The position numbers were made by a program, and so were the translations under genes. A DNA stretch of 64,000 bases from Nocardia niigatensis NBRC 100131 (GTDB taxonomy: Bacteria > Actinomycetota > Actinomycetes > Mycobacteriales > Mycobacteriaceae). Positions within the stretch are counted from its first letter, which is position 1; each line of letters begins with the position of its first letter. The notes under the pieces were generated by a model, which was not told where the DNA came from, did no database searches, and saw only the letters and a list, made by a program, of their open reading frames with translations. Shown here one piece after another: positions 25,707 to 34,071 of this stretch. The stretch spans positions 60,541 to 124,540 of the forward strand of contig NZ_BAGC01000061.1 in the NCBI RefSeq assembly GCF_000308655.1, in the 5' to 3' direction.

Positions 25707-27085
25707 CTGCGTACTGCTCCCATCCGACGCCGCCATAGCGCCAGCGATCTGGCGTGATTGCTGTCGGTATGCAGGTTACCGCTGCGCGGCCGGATGATCG
25801 GCGACTGGGCGAGCGCCGCCGCATAGCTGTCCAGCAGCGCTTCGGCGGTGTGCGCCCAGGAGAAGTTGGCGGCATGGTCGACCGCGGCCCGGCCCATGTC
25901 TTCCAGCCGTGCCGGATCGTCGAGCAGCGAGTGCAGGGCGGCGGCCCAGTCGCCGGTCCGATGTCCGGGGACCAGCAGGCCGGAGACGCCGTCGTGGACA
26001 GCGGTGCTCAGCCCGCCCACATCGGCCGCGAGCACCGGGGTGCCACTGGCCTGCGCCTCGATGGCGACCAGGCCGAAGGATTCGTTGTAGCTGGGCACGG
26101 CGACCAGGTCCGCGGCCCGGTAGACCTGCACCAGCCGCTCGGCGGGCTGCGGCGGCAGGAAGGTGACCCGGTCCGAAATGCCCAGGGCCGCAGCCAGTTC
26201 GATCAGCGCCTCGGGTTTCTTCAGTCCGCTGCCGGACGGGCCGCCCACGATCACCACGCGCAGCGGGCGCTGCGGCGGGGTCGGCAGCGCGGCCTCCTCG
26301 GCCAGCACCTGGGCGGCCGCGCGCACCAGCACGTCGGGCGCCTTGAGCGGCTGGATCCGCCCGATGAAGGCCACGATCCGCTCATGCGCGGGGAGGCCGA
26401 GTTCGCGGCGGGCGGCGAGCTTGTCGCCGGGCCGGTAGCGGGTCAGGTCGGCGCCGGGGAGGGCGACATCGATGTGTTCGGGGTCGGCGCCGTACAGCTC
26501 GACCAGCTGCCGGGCCTCCTCGGCGGTGTTCGCGACCAGCCGGTCCGACTCGGCGACGATCTGCTTCTCGCCGATCTCCCGCACCGCGGGCTCGGGACAG
26601 TCGCCGTCGGCGAGGTAGGCGTTCTTGACCGCGGCCAGCGTATGGGCGGTGTGCACCATGGGCACCCGCCAGCGGTCGCGGGCCAGCCAGCCGACCTGGC
26701 CGGAGAGCCAGTAGTGCGAGTGGATGAGGTCGTAGTGACCGGGCAGATTGCGGGCCTCGGTGCGCAGCACCTCGGCGGCGAAGGGGCACAGCTGCGTGGG
26801 CAGATCGTGCTTGTCGAGCCCCTCGAAGGGCCCGGCGGCCACCGTGCGGACCAGTACGCCCGGTGCGGCCTCGACGACCGGTTCGTCAGTGGAGGAGGTG
26901 GCCCGGGTGAAGATCTCGACCTCGGTGCCGCGACGCGCCAGTTCGATGGCGGTCTGCAGCACGTAGACGTTCATGCCGCCCGCGTCGCCGGTCCCGGGCT
27001 GGGCCAGTGGTGAGGTATGCACCGATAGCACGGCAATCCGATTGGGCCGTAGGTCCGGGCGCTGACTCACCACTCCAGTGTGCAC
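25703..27085 (-). CDS. mshA: D-inositol-3-phosphate glycosyltransferase MshA
   Basis: First committed enzyme of mycothiol synthesis: transfers GlcNAc from UDP-GlcNAc to 1L-myo-inositol-1-phosphate. 460-aa GT4 (GT-B) protein. N-terminal VHTSPLAQPGTGDAGGMNVY with the Gly-rich acceptor loop, LIHSHYWLSGQVGWLA, FIGRIQPLKAPDVL, and the sugar-nucleotide site PSYNESFGLVAIEAQASGTP. GTG at 27085 used because no ATG fits before the conserved region. Overlaps the ybjN-like gene in ATGA, as in mycobacteria. The DNA upstream (27086-27190) contains an inverted repeat TGTCCGG / CCGGACA at 27151-27175 that may terminate the hydrolase gene. Confidence 0.97.
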   Translation of the reverse strand: MHTGVVSQRPDLRPNRIAVLSVHTSPLAQPGTGDAGGMNVYVLQTAIELARRGTEVEIFTRATSSTDEPVVEAAPGVLVRTVAAGPFEGLDKHDLPTQLCPFAAEVLRTEARNLPGHYDLIHSHYWLSGQVGWLARDRWRVPMVHTAHTLAAVKNAYLADGDCPEPAVREIGEKQIVAESDRLVANTAEEARQLVELYGADPEHIDVALPGADLTRYRPGDKLAARRELGLPAHERIVAFIGRIQPLKAPDVLVRAAAQVLAEEAALPTPPQRPLRVVIVGGPSGSGLKKPEALIELAAALGISDRVTFLPPQPAERLVQVYRAADLVAVPSYNESFGLVAIEAQASGTPVLAADVGGLSTAVHDGVSGLLVPGHRTGDWAAALHSLLDDPARLEDMGRAAVDHAANFSWAHTAEALLDSYAAALAQSPIIRPRSGNLHTDSNHARSLALWRRRMGAVRR

Positions 27086-27190
27086 GGGGGTAGTAACACC
27101 CCATGCACGGGTTACCTTCCCGAGTGAGGTCGATCACAACTGGCGTGCGGTGTCCGGCGGCCGTGCCACCGGACATCCGGGGACGCGCGA

Positions 27191-28015
27191 CTACCCCAGC
27201 GCCTCAACGAAATTGGTGATCTCCGTCACGAAACGGGCCGGGTCCTCGATGAAAAGCCCATGCTGCGCGCCCTCCCAGAAGGAGGTCCGGGCGCCCGGCA
27301 CGGTGTCCGCGATGTAGCGGCCGTTCTCGATCGGCACGACCGGGTCGGCGGTCCCGTGCAGGACGAGGACCGGCACGTTCAGGCCGCGCAGGGTCTCGGT
27401 GTTGTCGACGGTCCGGTAGAAGAGGGCCTTGCGGACCCGGGGCAGCGTGGCGAGGCTGCCGCCGAACAGGCGCTGGGCGTCGACGCCCTTGTCGCGGCCG
27501 GGGCCGGTATTGGCATTGCCGAAGGCGGCGAAGCCCCGCATGGCGTTGCCGGCGCTCTCGTCGAAGACGTCGGGGATCGCCTTGCCCATGCCCGGGCCGG
27601 TCTCGGCACCCCGCACGCCGCGGCCGACATTGGCCTGGGAGCCGGTGTAGACGACGCCCGCGACGGCGGCTGTGCCGTACGCGGTCAGGTAGTCGGACAG
27701 CACGATGCCGCCGTAGGACCAGCCGAGCAGAATCGCGCCGGAGGAGATGTCCTCGGCGGCGAGCACGGCGGCCACGTCGGCAGCCCAGTTCTCGGGGTCG
27801 TCGTATCCGGTCTCGGGGGCATCGGAGTAGCCGTGCCCGCGCAGGTCGACCGCGATCACCCGGAAGTGTTCGGCGAGCAGGTCAGCGGACTGCCCCCAGC
27901 AGCGTAGGTTGCCGGACCAGCCGTGCAGCAGAACCAGCGGCCGGGCTCCTTCCGGACCGGTCACCCGGTAAACGATGGTCGTGCCGTCCGCGCTCACTAC
28001 TTCCCGAATCGCCAT
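27191..28015 (-). CDS. Alpha/beta hydrolase
   Basis: 274 aa. Oxyanion-hole motif VLLHGWSGNLRCW, VIAVDLRGHGYSDAP, nucleophile elbow LLGWSYGGIVLSD, acid VLHGTADPVVP, and His in GAQHGLFIED. The nucleophile is Ser, so this is an esterase-, lipase- or lactonase-like enzyme, not a haloalkane-dehalogenase or OleB-type Asp enzyme. ATG at 28015; divergent from the SDR across 60 bp. Substrate unknown. Confidence 0.88.
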   Translation of the reverse strand: MAIREVVSADGTTIVYRVTGPEGARPLVLLHGWSGNLRCWGQSADLLAEHFRVIAVDLRGHGYSDAPETGYDDPENWAADVAAVLAAEDISSGAILLGWSYGGIVLSDYLTAYGTAAVAGVVYTGSQANVGRGVRGAETGPGMGKAIPDVFDESAGNAMRGFAAFGNANTGPGRDKGVDAQRLFGGSLATLPRVRKALFYRTVDNTETLRGLNVPVLVLHGTADPVVPIENGRYIADTVPGARTSFWEGAQHGLFIEDPARFVTEITNFVEALG

Positions 28016-28075
28016 AGGTAGTGAGGCTAACCACCCGCGACGCACCGGCGACACGCCCTGCCTAAGCTCAGGGAC

Positions 28076-28810
28076 ATGAGCACTCGTACCGCTGTGGTGA
28101 CCGGAGCCAGTTCGGGTATCGGCGAGGCAACCGCCCGCGAACTCGCCGAGCAGGGGTACCACGTGTACGTCGGCGCCCGGCGGGTCGACCGGCTGGAGAA
28201 ACTGGCCGCCGAGATCGGCGGGACCGCGCTGCCACTGGACGTGACCGACGAGGAGTCGGTACGCGCCTTCACCGATGCGGTCGAGCGTTGCGATGTGCTG
28301 GTCAACAATGCCGGCGGCGCGAAGGGCCTGGCCCCGGTGATCGAGGCCGAGCTGGACGACTGGCGCTGGATGTGGGAGACGAACGTGCTGGGCACGCTGC
28401 GGCTCACGAAGTCGTTGCTGCCCAAGCTGATCGCCTCCGGAGACGGCCTGATCGTCACCATCACCTCGGTGGCCGCACTGTCCACCTATGACAACGGCTC
28501 CGGTTACACCTCGGCGAAGCACGCGCAGGCGGTGCTGCACCGGACGCTGCGCGGTGAGCTGCTGGGGCAGCCGGTGCGACTGACCGAGATCGCGCCGGGC
28601 GCGGTGGAGACCGAGTTCTCACTGGTGCGTTTCGGTGGCGACGCCGAGCGCGCGGCGAGTGTGTACCAGGGCATCGATCCGCTTGTCGCGCAGGACATCG
28701 CGGAGATCGTGGGGTTCGTGGCGTCGCGGCCGCCGCACGTCAATCTGGACACCATCGTCGTGAAGCCGCGCGATCAGGCCGAGCCGGGGCGTTTCGCTCG
28801 CCGTGCGTGA
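28076..28810 (+). CDS. Short-chain dehydrogenase/reductase (Rv0484c-like)
   Basis: 244-aa classical SDR. Cofactor motif VVTGASSGIGEATARELAEQ, VGARRVDRLEKLAAE (Arg after beta-2 suggests NADP), LVNNAGGAKG, ITSVAALSTYDNGSGYTSAK with the Ser and YxxxK. Substrate unknown. In M. tuberculosis this gene adjoins the L,D-transpeptidase gene; here a five-gene accessory segment lies between. ATG at 28076. Confidence 0.92.
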   Translation: MSTRTAVVTGASSGIGEATARELAEQGYHVYVGARRVDRLEKLAAEIGGTALPLDVTDEESVRAFTDAVERCDVLVNNAGGAKGLAPVIEAELDDWRWMWETNVLGTLRLTKSLLPKLIASGDGLIVTITSVAALSTYDNGSGYTSAKHAQAVLHRTLRGELLGQPVRLTEIAPGAVETEFSLVRFGGDAERAASVYQGIDPLVAQDIAEIVGFVASRPPHVNLDTIVVKPRDQAEPGRFARRA

Positions 28811-28955
28811 AATCGGCCGCCGCTCCGCGGGAGTAGGTCAAATTTTGTTGTGCCGCAATGTAGTTCACCTCACATGATCTGAATTACAGATTTTTCAGAA
28901 CCGAAAAACACACACTGCTAGCCTCCCCGGCAACCGAGGCCCGCTGGGAGTGCAC
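28811..28955 (+). promoter_or_regulatory. A/T-rich leader of the KAS III operon
   Basis: 145 bp between the SDR and the KAS III operon, clearly lower in G+C than its surroundings. It contains ATCTGAATTACAGAT (inverted ATCTG/CAGAT, near 28877) and TGCTAGCCT near 28915 that could be a -10 region. GGGAG at 28946-28950 is the ribosome site for the ATG at 28956. A regulated promoter is inferred, not shown. Confidence 0.4.
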
Positions 28956-29990
28956 ATGGTGAGATCACGTATCGAGGCGGTCGGGTCCTATCTGCCCGAC
29001 GCCGAGATATCGACCGCGGAGTTACTGGCCCAGCTGGCCGTCGACTCCCCCATCGACCTGGAGCGCATCAGCGGCGTGCGGCACCGCCGCCGCTGCGCCG
29101 AGGGCGAGGATTCCCTCAGCCTCGCGCTGGCCGCGGCGCGAACCGCCCTGGACAATTCGTCCTATGACGCCGCCGACCTGGATGTCGTCATCTCATGCTC
29201 CATCACCCGCATTCGCGACGGCGAATTCTGTGTGGAACCGTCCTTCGCACTGATGATCCGCAATGAACTCGGCGCTACCGGGGCCATACACTTCGACGTC
29301 TCGAATGCCTGCGCGGGCATGATGAGCGGAGTTCTGGTGCTGGATCGCATGATTCGCGCGGGCATGGTGAAACGCGGGCTGGTGGTTTCCGGGGAGTACA
29401 TCACGCCAATCTCCGATACCGCGGTGCGCGAGATGTCCGAGAAATACGATCCGCAGTTCGCCTCGCTCACCGTCGGCGACGGCGCGGCCGCGGTCATTCT
29501 CGACGACGAGGGCAGCGCCGGCGAGGGCGTCGACTACATCGAACTCAATACCAGCGCCGGATTCGCGCAGCTGTGCCTGGGCATGCCCAGCGACCGCAGT
29601 TCCGGAATCGCGCTGTACACCGACAACCGTGCCATGCACAATGAGGCCCGCTATCTGCTGTGGACCACCCGGCAGCGGGATTTCCTGCGCGAGCACGGCA
29701 GCAGTTTCGCGGCGGAGGGCTACGACCACGTGATCCACCATCAATTCAGCGCGCCCGCCGTGGAATTGGTATCGAAGATCGCCGAACGCGAATTCGACGC
29801 TCCGGTGCCGCCCGCGCTCATGGTTCTGGACCGCTACGGCAACACCGCATCCACCTCACATTTCGTGGTTTTGCACGACGCGCTCAAACAACAGCGGATA
29901 GCGTCCGGAGCGAAAGTACTGATGGTGCCTGCGGCTTCCGGCGTCGTGGCCGGGTTCCTGTCGGTGACGCTCGGCGACCTTCGGGTGTGA
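28956..29990 (+). CDS. KAS III / OleA-like condensing enzyme, catalytic subunit
   Basis: 344-aa thiolase-fold protein of the 3-oxoacyl-ACP synthase III type. The triad is complete: Cys119 in FDVSNACAGMMSG, His262 in VIHHQFSAPAVE, Asn296 in DRYGNTASTSH. It also has VEPSFALMI (Glu94) ahead of the Cys, resembling the Glu that OleA-type enzymes use in the decarboxylation-free Claisen step (Glu about 26 residues before Cys; here 25). It should join two acyl chains or extend an acyl-CoA/ACP. First gene of a tight operon: 6 bp to the partner protein. ATG at 28956 with GGGAG 5 bases upstream. Product unknown. Confidence 0.87.
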   Translation: MVRSRIEAVGSYLPDAEISTAELLAQLAVDSPIDLERISGVRHRRRCAEGEDSLSLALAAARTALDNSSYDAADLDVVISCSITRIRDGEFCVEPSFALMIRNELGATGAIHFDVSNACAGMMSGVLVLDRMIRAGMVKRGLVVSGEYITPISDTAVREMSEKYDPQFASLTVGDGAAAVILDDEGSAGEGVDYIELNTSAGFAQLCLGMPSDRSSGIALYTDNRAMHNEARYLLWTTRQRDFLREHGSSFAAEGYDHVIHHQFSAPAVELVSKIAEREFDAPVPPALMVLDRYGNTASTSHFVVLHDALKQQRIASGAKVLMVPAASGVVAGFLSVTLGDLRV

Positions 29991-29996
29991 TGCAGC

Positions 29997-30878
29997 ATGG
30001 GAATCGTCATTTCTTCCGTAACCACCGAGATCGGCGGCGGCAGCTCCATCGAGCAGGCGGCGTCCGCCGCGCGCCGGGCCATCGCGGAGGCCGGCGCCAC
30101 TCCCGAACAGATCGACGCGCTGATCAATACCGGCGTCTACCGCGACTCGAACATGGTGGAACCGGCCATGTCCGCGCTGATTCAGCAGCAGGCGGGCATC
30201 GGGCTGGAATATCGCAGCGGCGATGTGCCGTGCCTGTCCTTCGACCTGATGAACGGCGCCTGCGGCATGCTCAACGCGATCCAGGTCAGCCAGGCGCTGC
30301 TGGCCGCCCCGACCGTGCACCGGGTGCTGCTGGTCTCCGGTGACGCGCATCCGTCCAAGTCGCCCGAGCCGCAGCCGGGCTTCCCGATCAAGCCGGTGGG
30401 CGCGGCCATGCTGCTGGAAAGGCGGCCGGGCACAGCCGGATTCGGGGCGCTGCACATCAGCGCCACCGACGGCCGGCCCGTGCCGGAGGGCTTCGTGCGC
30501 CTGTCGGAGATGGGAACCAGCGGGCGGTCCTCGATCACCGTGCACCGCGCCGGCAAGGTCGAAGAGCTACTGCACCACGCGGTTTCGGCGGCGACCGAGG
30601 CGCTCGACGTGGCCGACGCGCCCCGCGACCGCACTGTGCTCATCTGCGGACGGCCGATCGCCGGCTTCCCCGCGCTGCTGGCCGAGCGGCTGGGCATCGC
30701 GCCGGAGGCGGTCAGCGCCGACGACACCGAGGGCGACGCGCACACCTCGGCACTGCCGGTCGCGTATCGAGCAGCCAGGGACGACGGCCGGCTCGATCGG
30801 GCCGACGTAGCCTTGTTCGTGGCCGCCGGGGCGGGGCCGTCGGCAGCCGCCATCGCCTACCACCTGCCGAAACCGTAA
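29997..30878 (+). CDS. KAS III-like partner protein with displaced Cys
   Basis: 293-aa thiolase-fold protein, about 50 residues shorter than its neighbour. In the region matching the active-site strand it reads FDLMNGACGML; aligned without gaps from the Asp, the nucleophile place is Ala88 and the Cys is one residue later (Cys89). The HQ and GN motifs are absent (GRPIAGF and GDAHTSALPVAY stand there). The Glu before the Cys (NMVEPAMSAL, Glu55) is kept. This matches the idea of a non-catalytic partner in a heterodimeric condensing enzyme, as known for PqsB in PqsBC. It follows the catalytic gene after 6 bp. Could instead be an active variant using Cys89. Confidence 0.82.
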   Translation: MGIVISSVTTEIGGGSSIEQAASAARRAIAEAGATPEQIDALINTGVYRDSNMVEPAMSALIQQQAGIGLEYRSGDVPCLSFDLMNGACGMLNAIQVSQALLAAPTVHRVLLVSGDAHPSKSPEPQPGFPIKPVGAAMLLERRPGTAGFGALHISATDGRPVPEGFVRLSEMGTSGRSSITVHRAGKVEELLHHAVSAATEALDVADAPRDRTVLICGRPIAGFPALLAERLGIAPEAVSADDTEGDAHTSALPVAYRAARDDGRLDRADVALFVAAGAGPSAAAIAYHLPKP

Positions 30879-30907
30879 GCCGGGCAAGGAATCTGCCAGG
30901 AGGGGCC

Positions 30908-31660
30908 ATGAACGACCTGTGGGTGATCGTGCCCGCCTACAACGAGGAACACGGCATCACCGCCACGTTGTCCGCCCTGGCCGGGCAGCGGGACCGCGAC
31001 TTCACCCTGCTGGTGGTGGACAACAACTCGACCGACGCCACCGTCAAGGTGGTGCGCGAATTCGCGGACACCCATCCGGGCCTGCGCATCGAGGTGATCA
31101 CCGAGCCGCGCAAGGGCACCGGCGCGGCCGCCGACACCGGCATGCGGCACGCCATCGCGGCCGGGGCGACCCGGCTGGCCCGCACCGACGCCGACTGCCT
31201 GCCCGCCCCGGACTGGACCGCGCGCATCCGGGCCGCCTTCGACTCCGGGCTGCGGCTGATCAGCGGGCAGCTGATCCCCCGCACCGACGAGGGCGTGCGA
31301 CTACGCGACCGCGCCGTCATCCTGGTCGCGTTGGAGGCGGCCTCCCTGTTCGGGAAGTTCCGGCCCGGCAACCGCGATCCGCGCTATCTGGGCCCGTATG
31401 TCATGACCCCCGGCTGCAATATGGCCATCACCGCCGAACTGTACGAGGCCGCGGGCGGATTCCCGCGCACCGCCATCGAGGAACTGCACGAGGATCGGGC
31501 GCTGGTGAACGCCGTCCGCACCCTCACCACCGAGTACGGGCTACGCCGGGACGTGCGGGTGTACGGCTCCAACCGGCGCGTGCGAGCCTGGGGTGTGCGC
31601 AAGACTCTCGCCTGGTACGCCGACCACCGCTACAAACCGGAGCTGGTGGACATCCGGTGA
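30908..31660 (+). CDS. GT2 family glycosyltransferase
   Basis: 250-aa GT-A glycosyltransferase. VIVPAYNEEHGITATLSAL at the start, VVDNNSTDATVKVV (nucleotide site), EPRKGTGAAADTGMRHA, then ARTDADCLPAPDW with the metal-binding DAD, and TPGCNMAITAELYEAAGGF followed by a catalytic-base-like EELHEDRAL. No membrane helices of its own. AGGAGG 5 bases before the ATG. Placed between the KAS III pair and the ligase gene, it overlaps the ligase start (GTGA), which points to a glycosylated lipid-like product. Confidence 0.88.
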   Translation: MNDLWVIVPAYNEEHGITATLSALAGQRDRDFTLLVVDNNSTDATVKVVREFADTHPGLRIEVITEPRKGTGAAADTGMRHAIAAGATRLARTDADCLPAPDWTARIRAAFDSGLRLISGQLIPRTDEGVRLRDRAVILVALEAASLFGKFRPGNRDPRYLGPYVMTPGCNMAITAELYEAAGGFPRTAIEELHEDRALVNAVRTLTTEYGLRRDVRVYGSNRRVRAWGVRKTLAWYADHRYKPELVDIR

Positions 31661-33225
31661 ACGCTGGATATCCCTCGGCAGGTGAGGATTTCACCGCGCT
31701 GCTGCGCGAGCAGGTGCTGCGCACCCCCGACGCGCCCGCGCTGGGCATGATCGGCGAACGACCGCTCAGCTTCGCCGAGCTCGACGCCCGCATCCGGCTG
31801 GTGGTGAAACGCCTGTACAGCAAGGGTTTCCGGCCCGGCGACCGCATGCTGTTCTCCATCCGGCCCTGCGTGGACGCCGTGGTCATGGTGTTCGGGACCG
31901 TCGCGGCGGGCGGCACCATCGTGTTCGTGGATCCGGGCGTCGGGCCCGAATTGTTCGCCCGCCGCCTGGAATTGGTGCGACCCAGTTGGGCGGCGACCGA
32001 ATCGCTGCTGTACCTGCTGAGCGGGCCGCTGCGCGGATTCGGGCGCCGGCTCGGGCTGTCGCTGCCGGAGTTCGGGCGGCTGCCCGTCCGGCACATCCGC
32101 TGCGGGCCGCTGCTACCGGGAACGCCGCGCGGGGCCCTCCCGCTGCGGCAGCTGGTGGGTTCCGAACCCGGCTGGCGGGGTCCCGCGACCACCTCGACCT
32201 TCGACCCGACCGCCGAGGACCCCGACGCCGAGGCGCTCATCGTCTTCACCTCCGGCACCACCGCCGAACCGAAAGCCGTTGTGCACACCCGCGGTTCGCT
32301 GGGCGCGGGCCTGGCGGCCATGGCCGGCTGCACCACCCTCATGCCCGGCTCCCACCTGCACACCGAACAGTTGATGATGGGCCTGCCCGCGGTGCTGGAG
32401 GGCGCCCGCTGGTCCCTGCCGCGGTATCCGCGCTTCGGCACCCACATCGATCCGATCGGCTTCGCGCGCACCCTCGACACCGCGACGCACGCCTTCTTCA
32501 CACCCGCCGACCTGGCGGTGGTGCTGGACGCCATCGAGACCCGGCGCGTGGTCGCGCCGGTCCATCTCGAGGAGATCTCGCTCGGTGGCGCGCCGGTCAC
32601 CACCGCGCTGCTGCGCCGCGCCCGCGCCGCGCTCCCGGACACCGAGTTCCTGGCCGTCTACGGCATGACCGAGATCCTGCCGGTGGCCATCACCACCGCG
32701 GCGGACAAGCTGGCCTTCGAGGGCTCCGGCGATCCGCTCGGCCCGCCGGTCGAGGGCGTGGACGCGCGTCTCGCCGACGACGGTGAACTCATCCTCTCCG
32801 GCCCCAACCTGTGCCGCGGCTTCCTCGGGGAACCGCCGCTGAAGGAGATCGCCACCGGTGATCTCGCCCGCTTCGAGGGCGACACCCTGGTGCTCATGGG
32901 CCGCAAGAAGGACATGATGATCCGCGGCAAGACCAATATCTATCCGGGCCTGTACGAACCGGCCATCGCGGGCATCGCGGGCGTGCGGCAGGCCATCATG
33001 ATCGGCATTCCCGACGAGATCGGCGACGAGCGCATCGTGCTCGCCGTGGTGCCCGACCCGGACGCCGTCGATATCGAAAATCGCCTGCGCCGCGAATTGC
33101 CCGCGCTGATCGATGTTTCCGCACTGCCGGACGAGATCGTGCTGGTCTCCGAGATCCCGGTCGGCGGGCGCACCAGCAAGCCCGACCGGGCCGAGCTACG
33201 CGCCCGCCTGGCGCAGCGGCGCTGA
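31657..33225 (+). CDS. Adenylate-forming acyl ligase (fatty acyl-AMP/CoA ligase or OleC-like)
   Basis: 522 aa of the ANL superfamily. ATP-binding P-loop IVFTSGTTAEPKAVVHTRG, A5 motif AVYGMTEILPVAI, A7/A8 GDLARFEGDTLVLMGRKKDM with the hinge, and a C-terminal catalytic Lys in GGRTSKPDRAEL. Activates a carboxylic acid as acyl-AMP; whether it goes on to CoA, a carrier protein or a beta-lactone (as OleC-type enzymes do) is open. YGMTEILPVA is close to the YGATE.LPV form I associate with OleC. GTG start overlaps the glycosyltransferase stop. No OleD-type dehydrogenase is next to it. Confidence 0.85.
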   Translation: MNAGYPSAGEDFTALLREQVLRTPDAPALGMIGERPLSFAELDARIRLVVKRLYSKGFRPGDRMLFSIRPCVDAVVMVFGTVAAGGTIVFVDPGVGPELFARRLELVRPSWAATESLLYLLSGPLRGFGRRLGLSLPEFGRLPVRHIRCGPLLPGTPRGALPLRQLVGSEPGWRGPATTSTFDPTAEDPDAEALIVFTSGTTAEPKAVVHTRGSLGAGLAAMAGCTTLMPGSHLHTEQLMMGLPAVLEGARWSLPRYPRFGTHIDPIGFARTLDTATHAFFTPADLAVVLDAIETRRVVAPVHLEEISLGGAPVTTALLRRARAALPDTEFLAVYGMTEILPVAITTAADKLAFEGSGDPLGPPVEGVDARLADDGELILSGPNLCRGFLGEPPLKEIATGDLARFEGDTLVLMGRKKDMMIRGKTNIYPGLYEPAIAGIAGVRQAIMIGIPDEIGDERIVLAVVPDPDAVDIENRLRRELPALIDVSALPDEIVLVSEIPVGGRTSKPDRAELRARLAQRR

Positions 33226-33251
33226 GGGATTCAGCGCACGCACCGCGAGCC

Positions 33252-33971
33252 CTACTCCCCGGCCGACATCCCGCCGTTGATCCCCGAAACACGGCCGTAC
33301 TCATCGAAATCGACGGTGCCGTCCACGGTCGGGCAGTCGAAGCGCAGCGAGCTCCCGTCCGGCGCGAATTCGACGGCCAGGCCGCGGCGGGTCAGATAGC
33401 TGTGCACGGCGCGACGGTGATCGGTGAGCGCCAGCTCGGCGAGGCCCTGGGACAGCACCCGGAGGACGCGGGGCCCGGCCGGCGGCGGCAGCTGCAGCTC
33501 CGGATGTTCCACCAGGAAGGCCACGAAGGTGCCGCCGCCCGCATTGCCCTGATAGGAGGTCCAGTGGCCGGAGATCGGCTTGGCCGCCTCCATCATGGCC
33601 CAGGACGCCTGGTGCGGTTCGATCTCCGCGCCGAAGGCGCCGAACGGCACCTCCGCGGAACCCAATTCGGGAATGCCGTGGTGAGTTCCGAAGTCCCGCA
33701 CCGCCGCCGCGGTCGCCACCACCTCGGCCGGATAGCCGGCCGGGTTCGCCCACGACCACAGCCAGGACTGCGGTCCCGGCGCCGCGCTGCCGAGCAGGTG
33801 CATCCCGGTACACGTGAGAGTGCGGTCCGCGCAGCGGAATTCGAAGCGCCGCTCGGCCAGGTCCACCGCGAAGGAATGCTCGCCGAGCACCTCCTGCAGA
33901 TGCATCTGGTGTTCGAACGACAGCAGCGCCGCATCGTCGAGGACATTGGCCAAGGTCAGGTTCCCGGACAT
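33252..33971 (-). CDS. Conserved hypothetical protein (DUF6882-like)
   Basis: 239 aa, no signal peptide or membrane segment. An N-terminal ALLSFEHQMHLQEVLG helix, a WLWSWANPAGYPAEV aromatic motif, then a second half ending DFDEYGRVSGINGG. The Trp-rich SWLWSWAN motif resembles the DUF6882 type; the match is from memory and not certain. Convergent with the ligase gene (26 bp apart), so it is probably not part of that operon, but it belongs to the same inserted segment. Confidence 0.7.
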   Translation of the reverse strand: MSGNLTLANVLDDAALLSFEHQMHLQEVLGEHSFAVDLAERRFEFRCADRTLTCTGMHLLGSAAPGPQSWLWSWANPAGYPAEVVATAAAVRDFGTHHGIPELGSAEVPFGAFGAEIEPHQASWAMMEAAKPISGHWTSYQGNAGGGTFVAFLVEHPELQLPPPAGPRVLRVLSQGLAELALTDHRRAVHSYLTRRGLAVEFAPDGSSLRFDCPTVDGTVDFDEYGRVSGINGGMSAGE

Positions 33972-34034
33972 GCCCCGACACTATCCGCGACCACCGGCAG
34001 CGCCAACCCACCGCAATCGGGGGGACGGTCCGGC

Positions 34035-34063
34035 CCGCGGCAGACGGGATTCGGCTGCCGCGG
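34035..34063 (-). terminator. Stem-loop after L,D-transpeptidase gene
   Basis: Perfect 9-bp stem CCGCGGCAG / CTGCCGCGG, 11-base loop, just downstream of the transpeptidase stop. No U-tract; a GC-rich terminator or processing hairpin. Confidence 0.55.
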
Positions 34064-34071
34064 ACGAGGTT

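Noticed and set aside
27191..28015. The alpha/beta hydrolase as an OleB partner of the KAS III operon
   Set aside because: Its nucleophile is Ser (GWSYGG) rather than Asp, and it lies on the other strand beyond the SDR.
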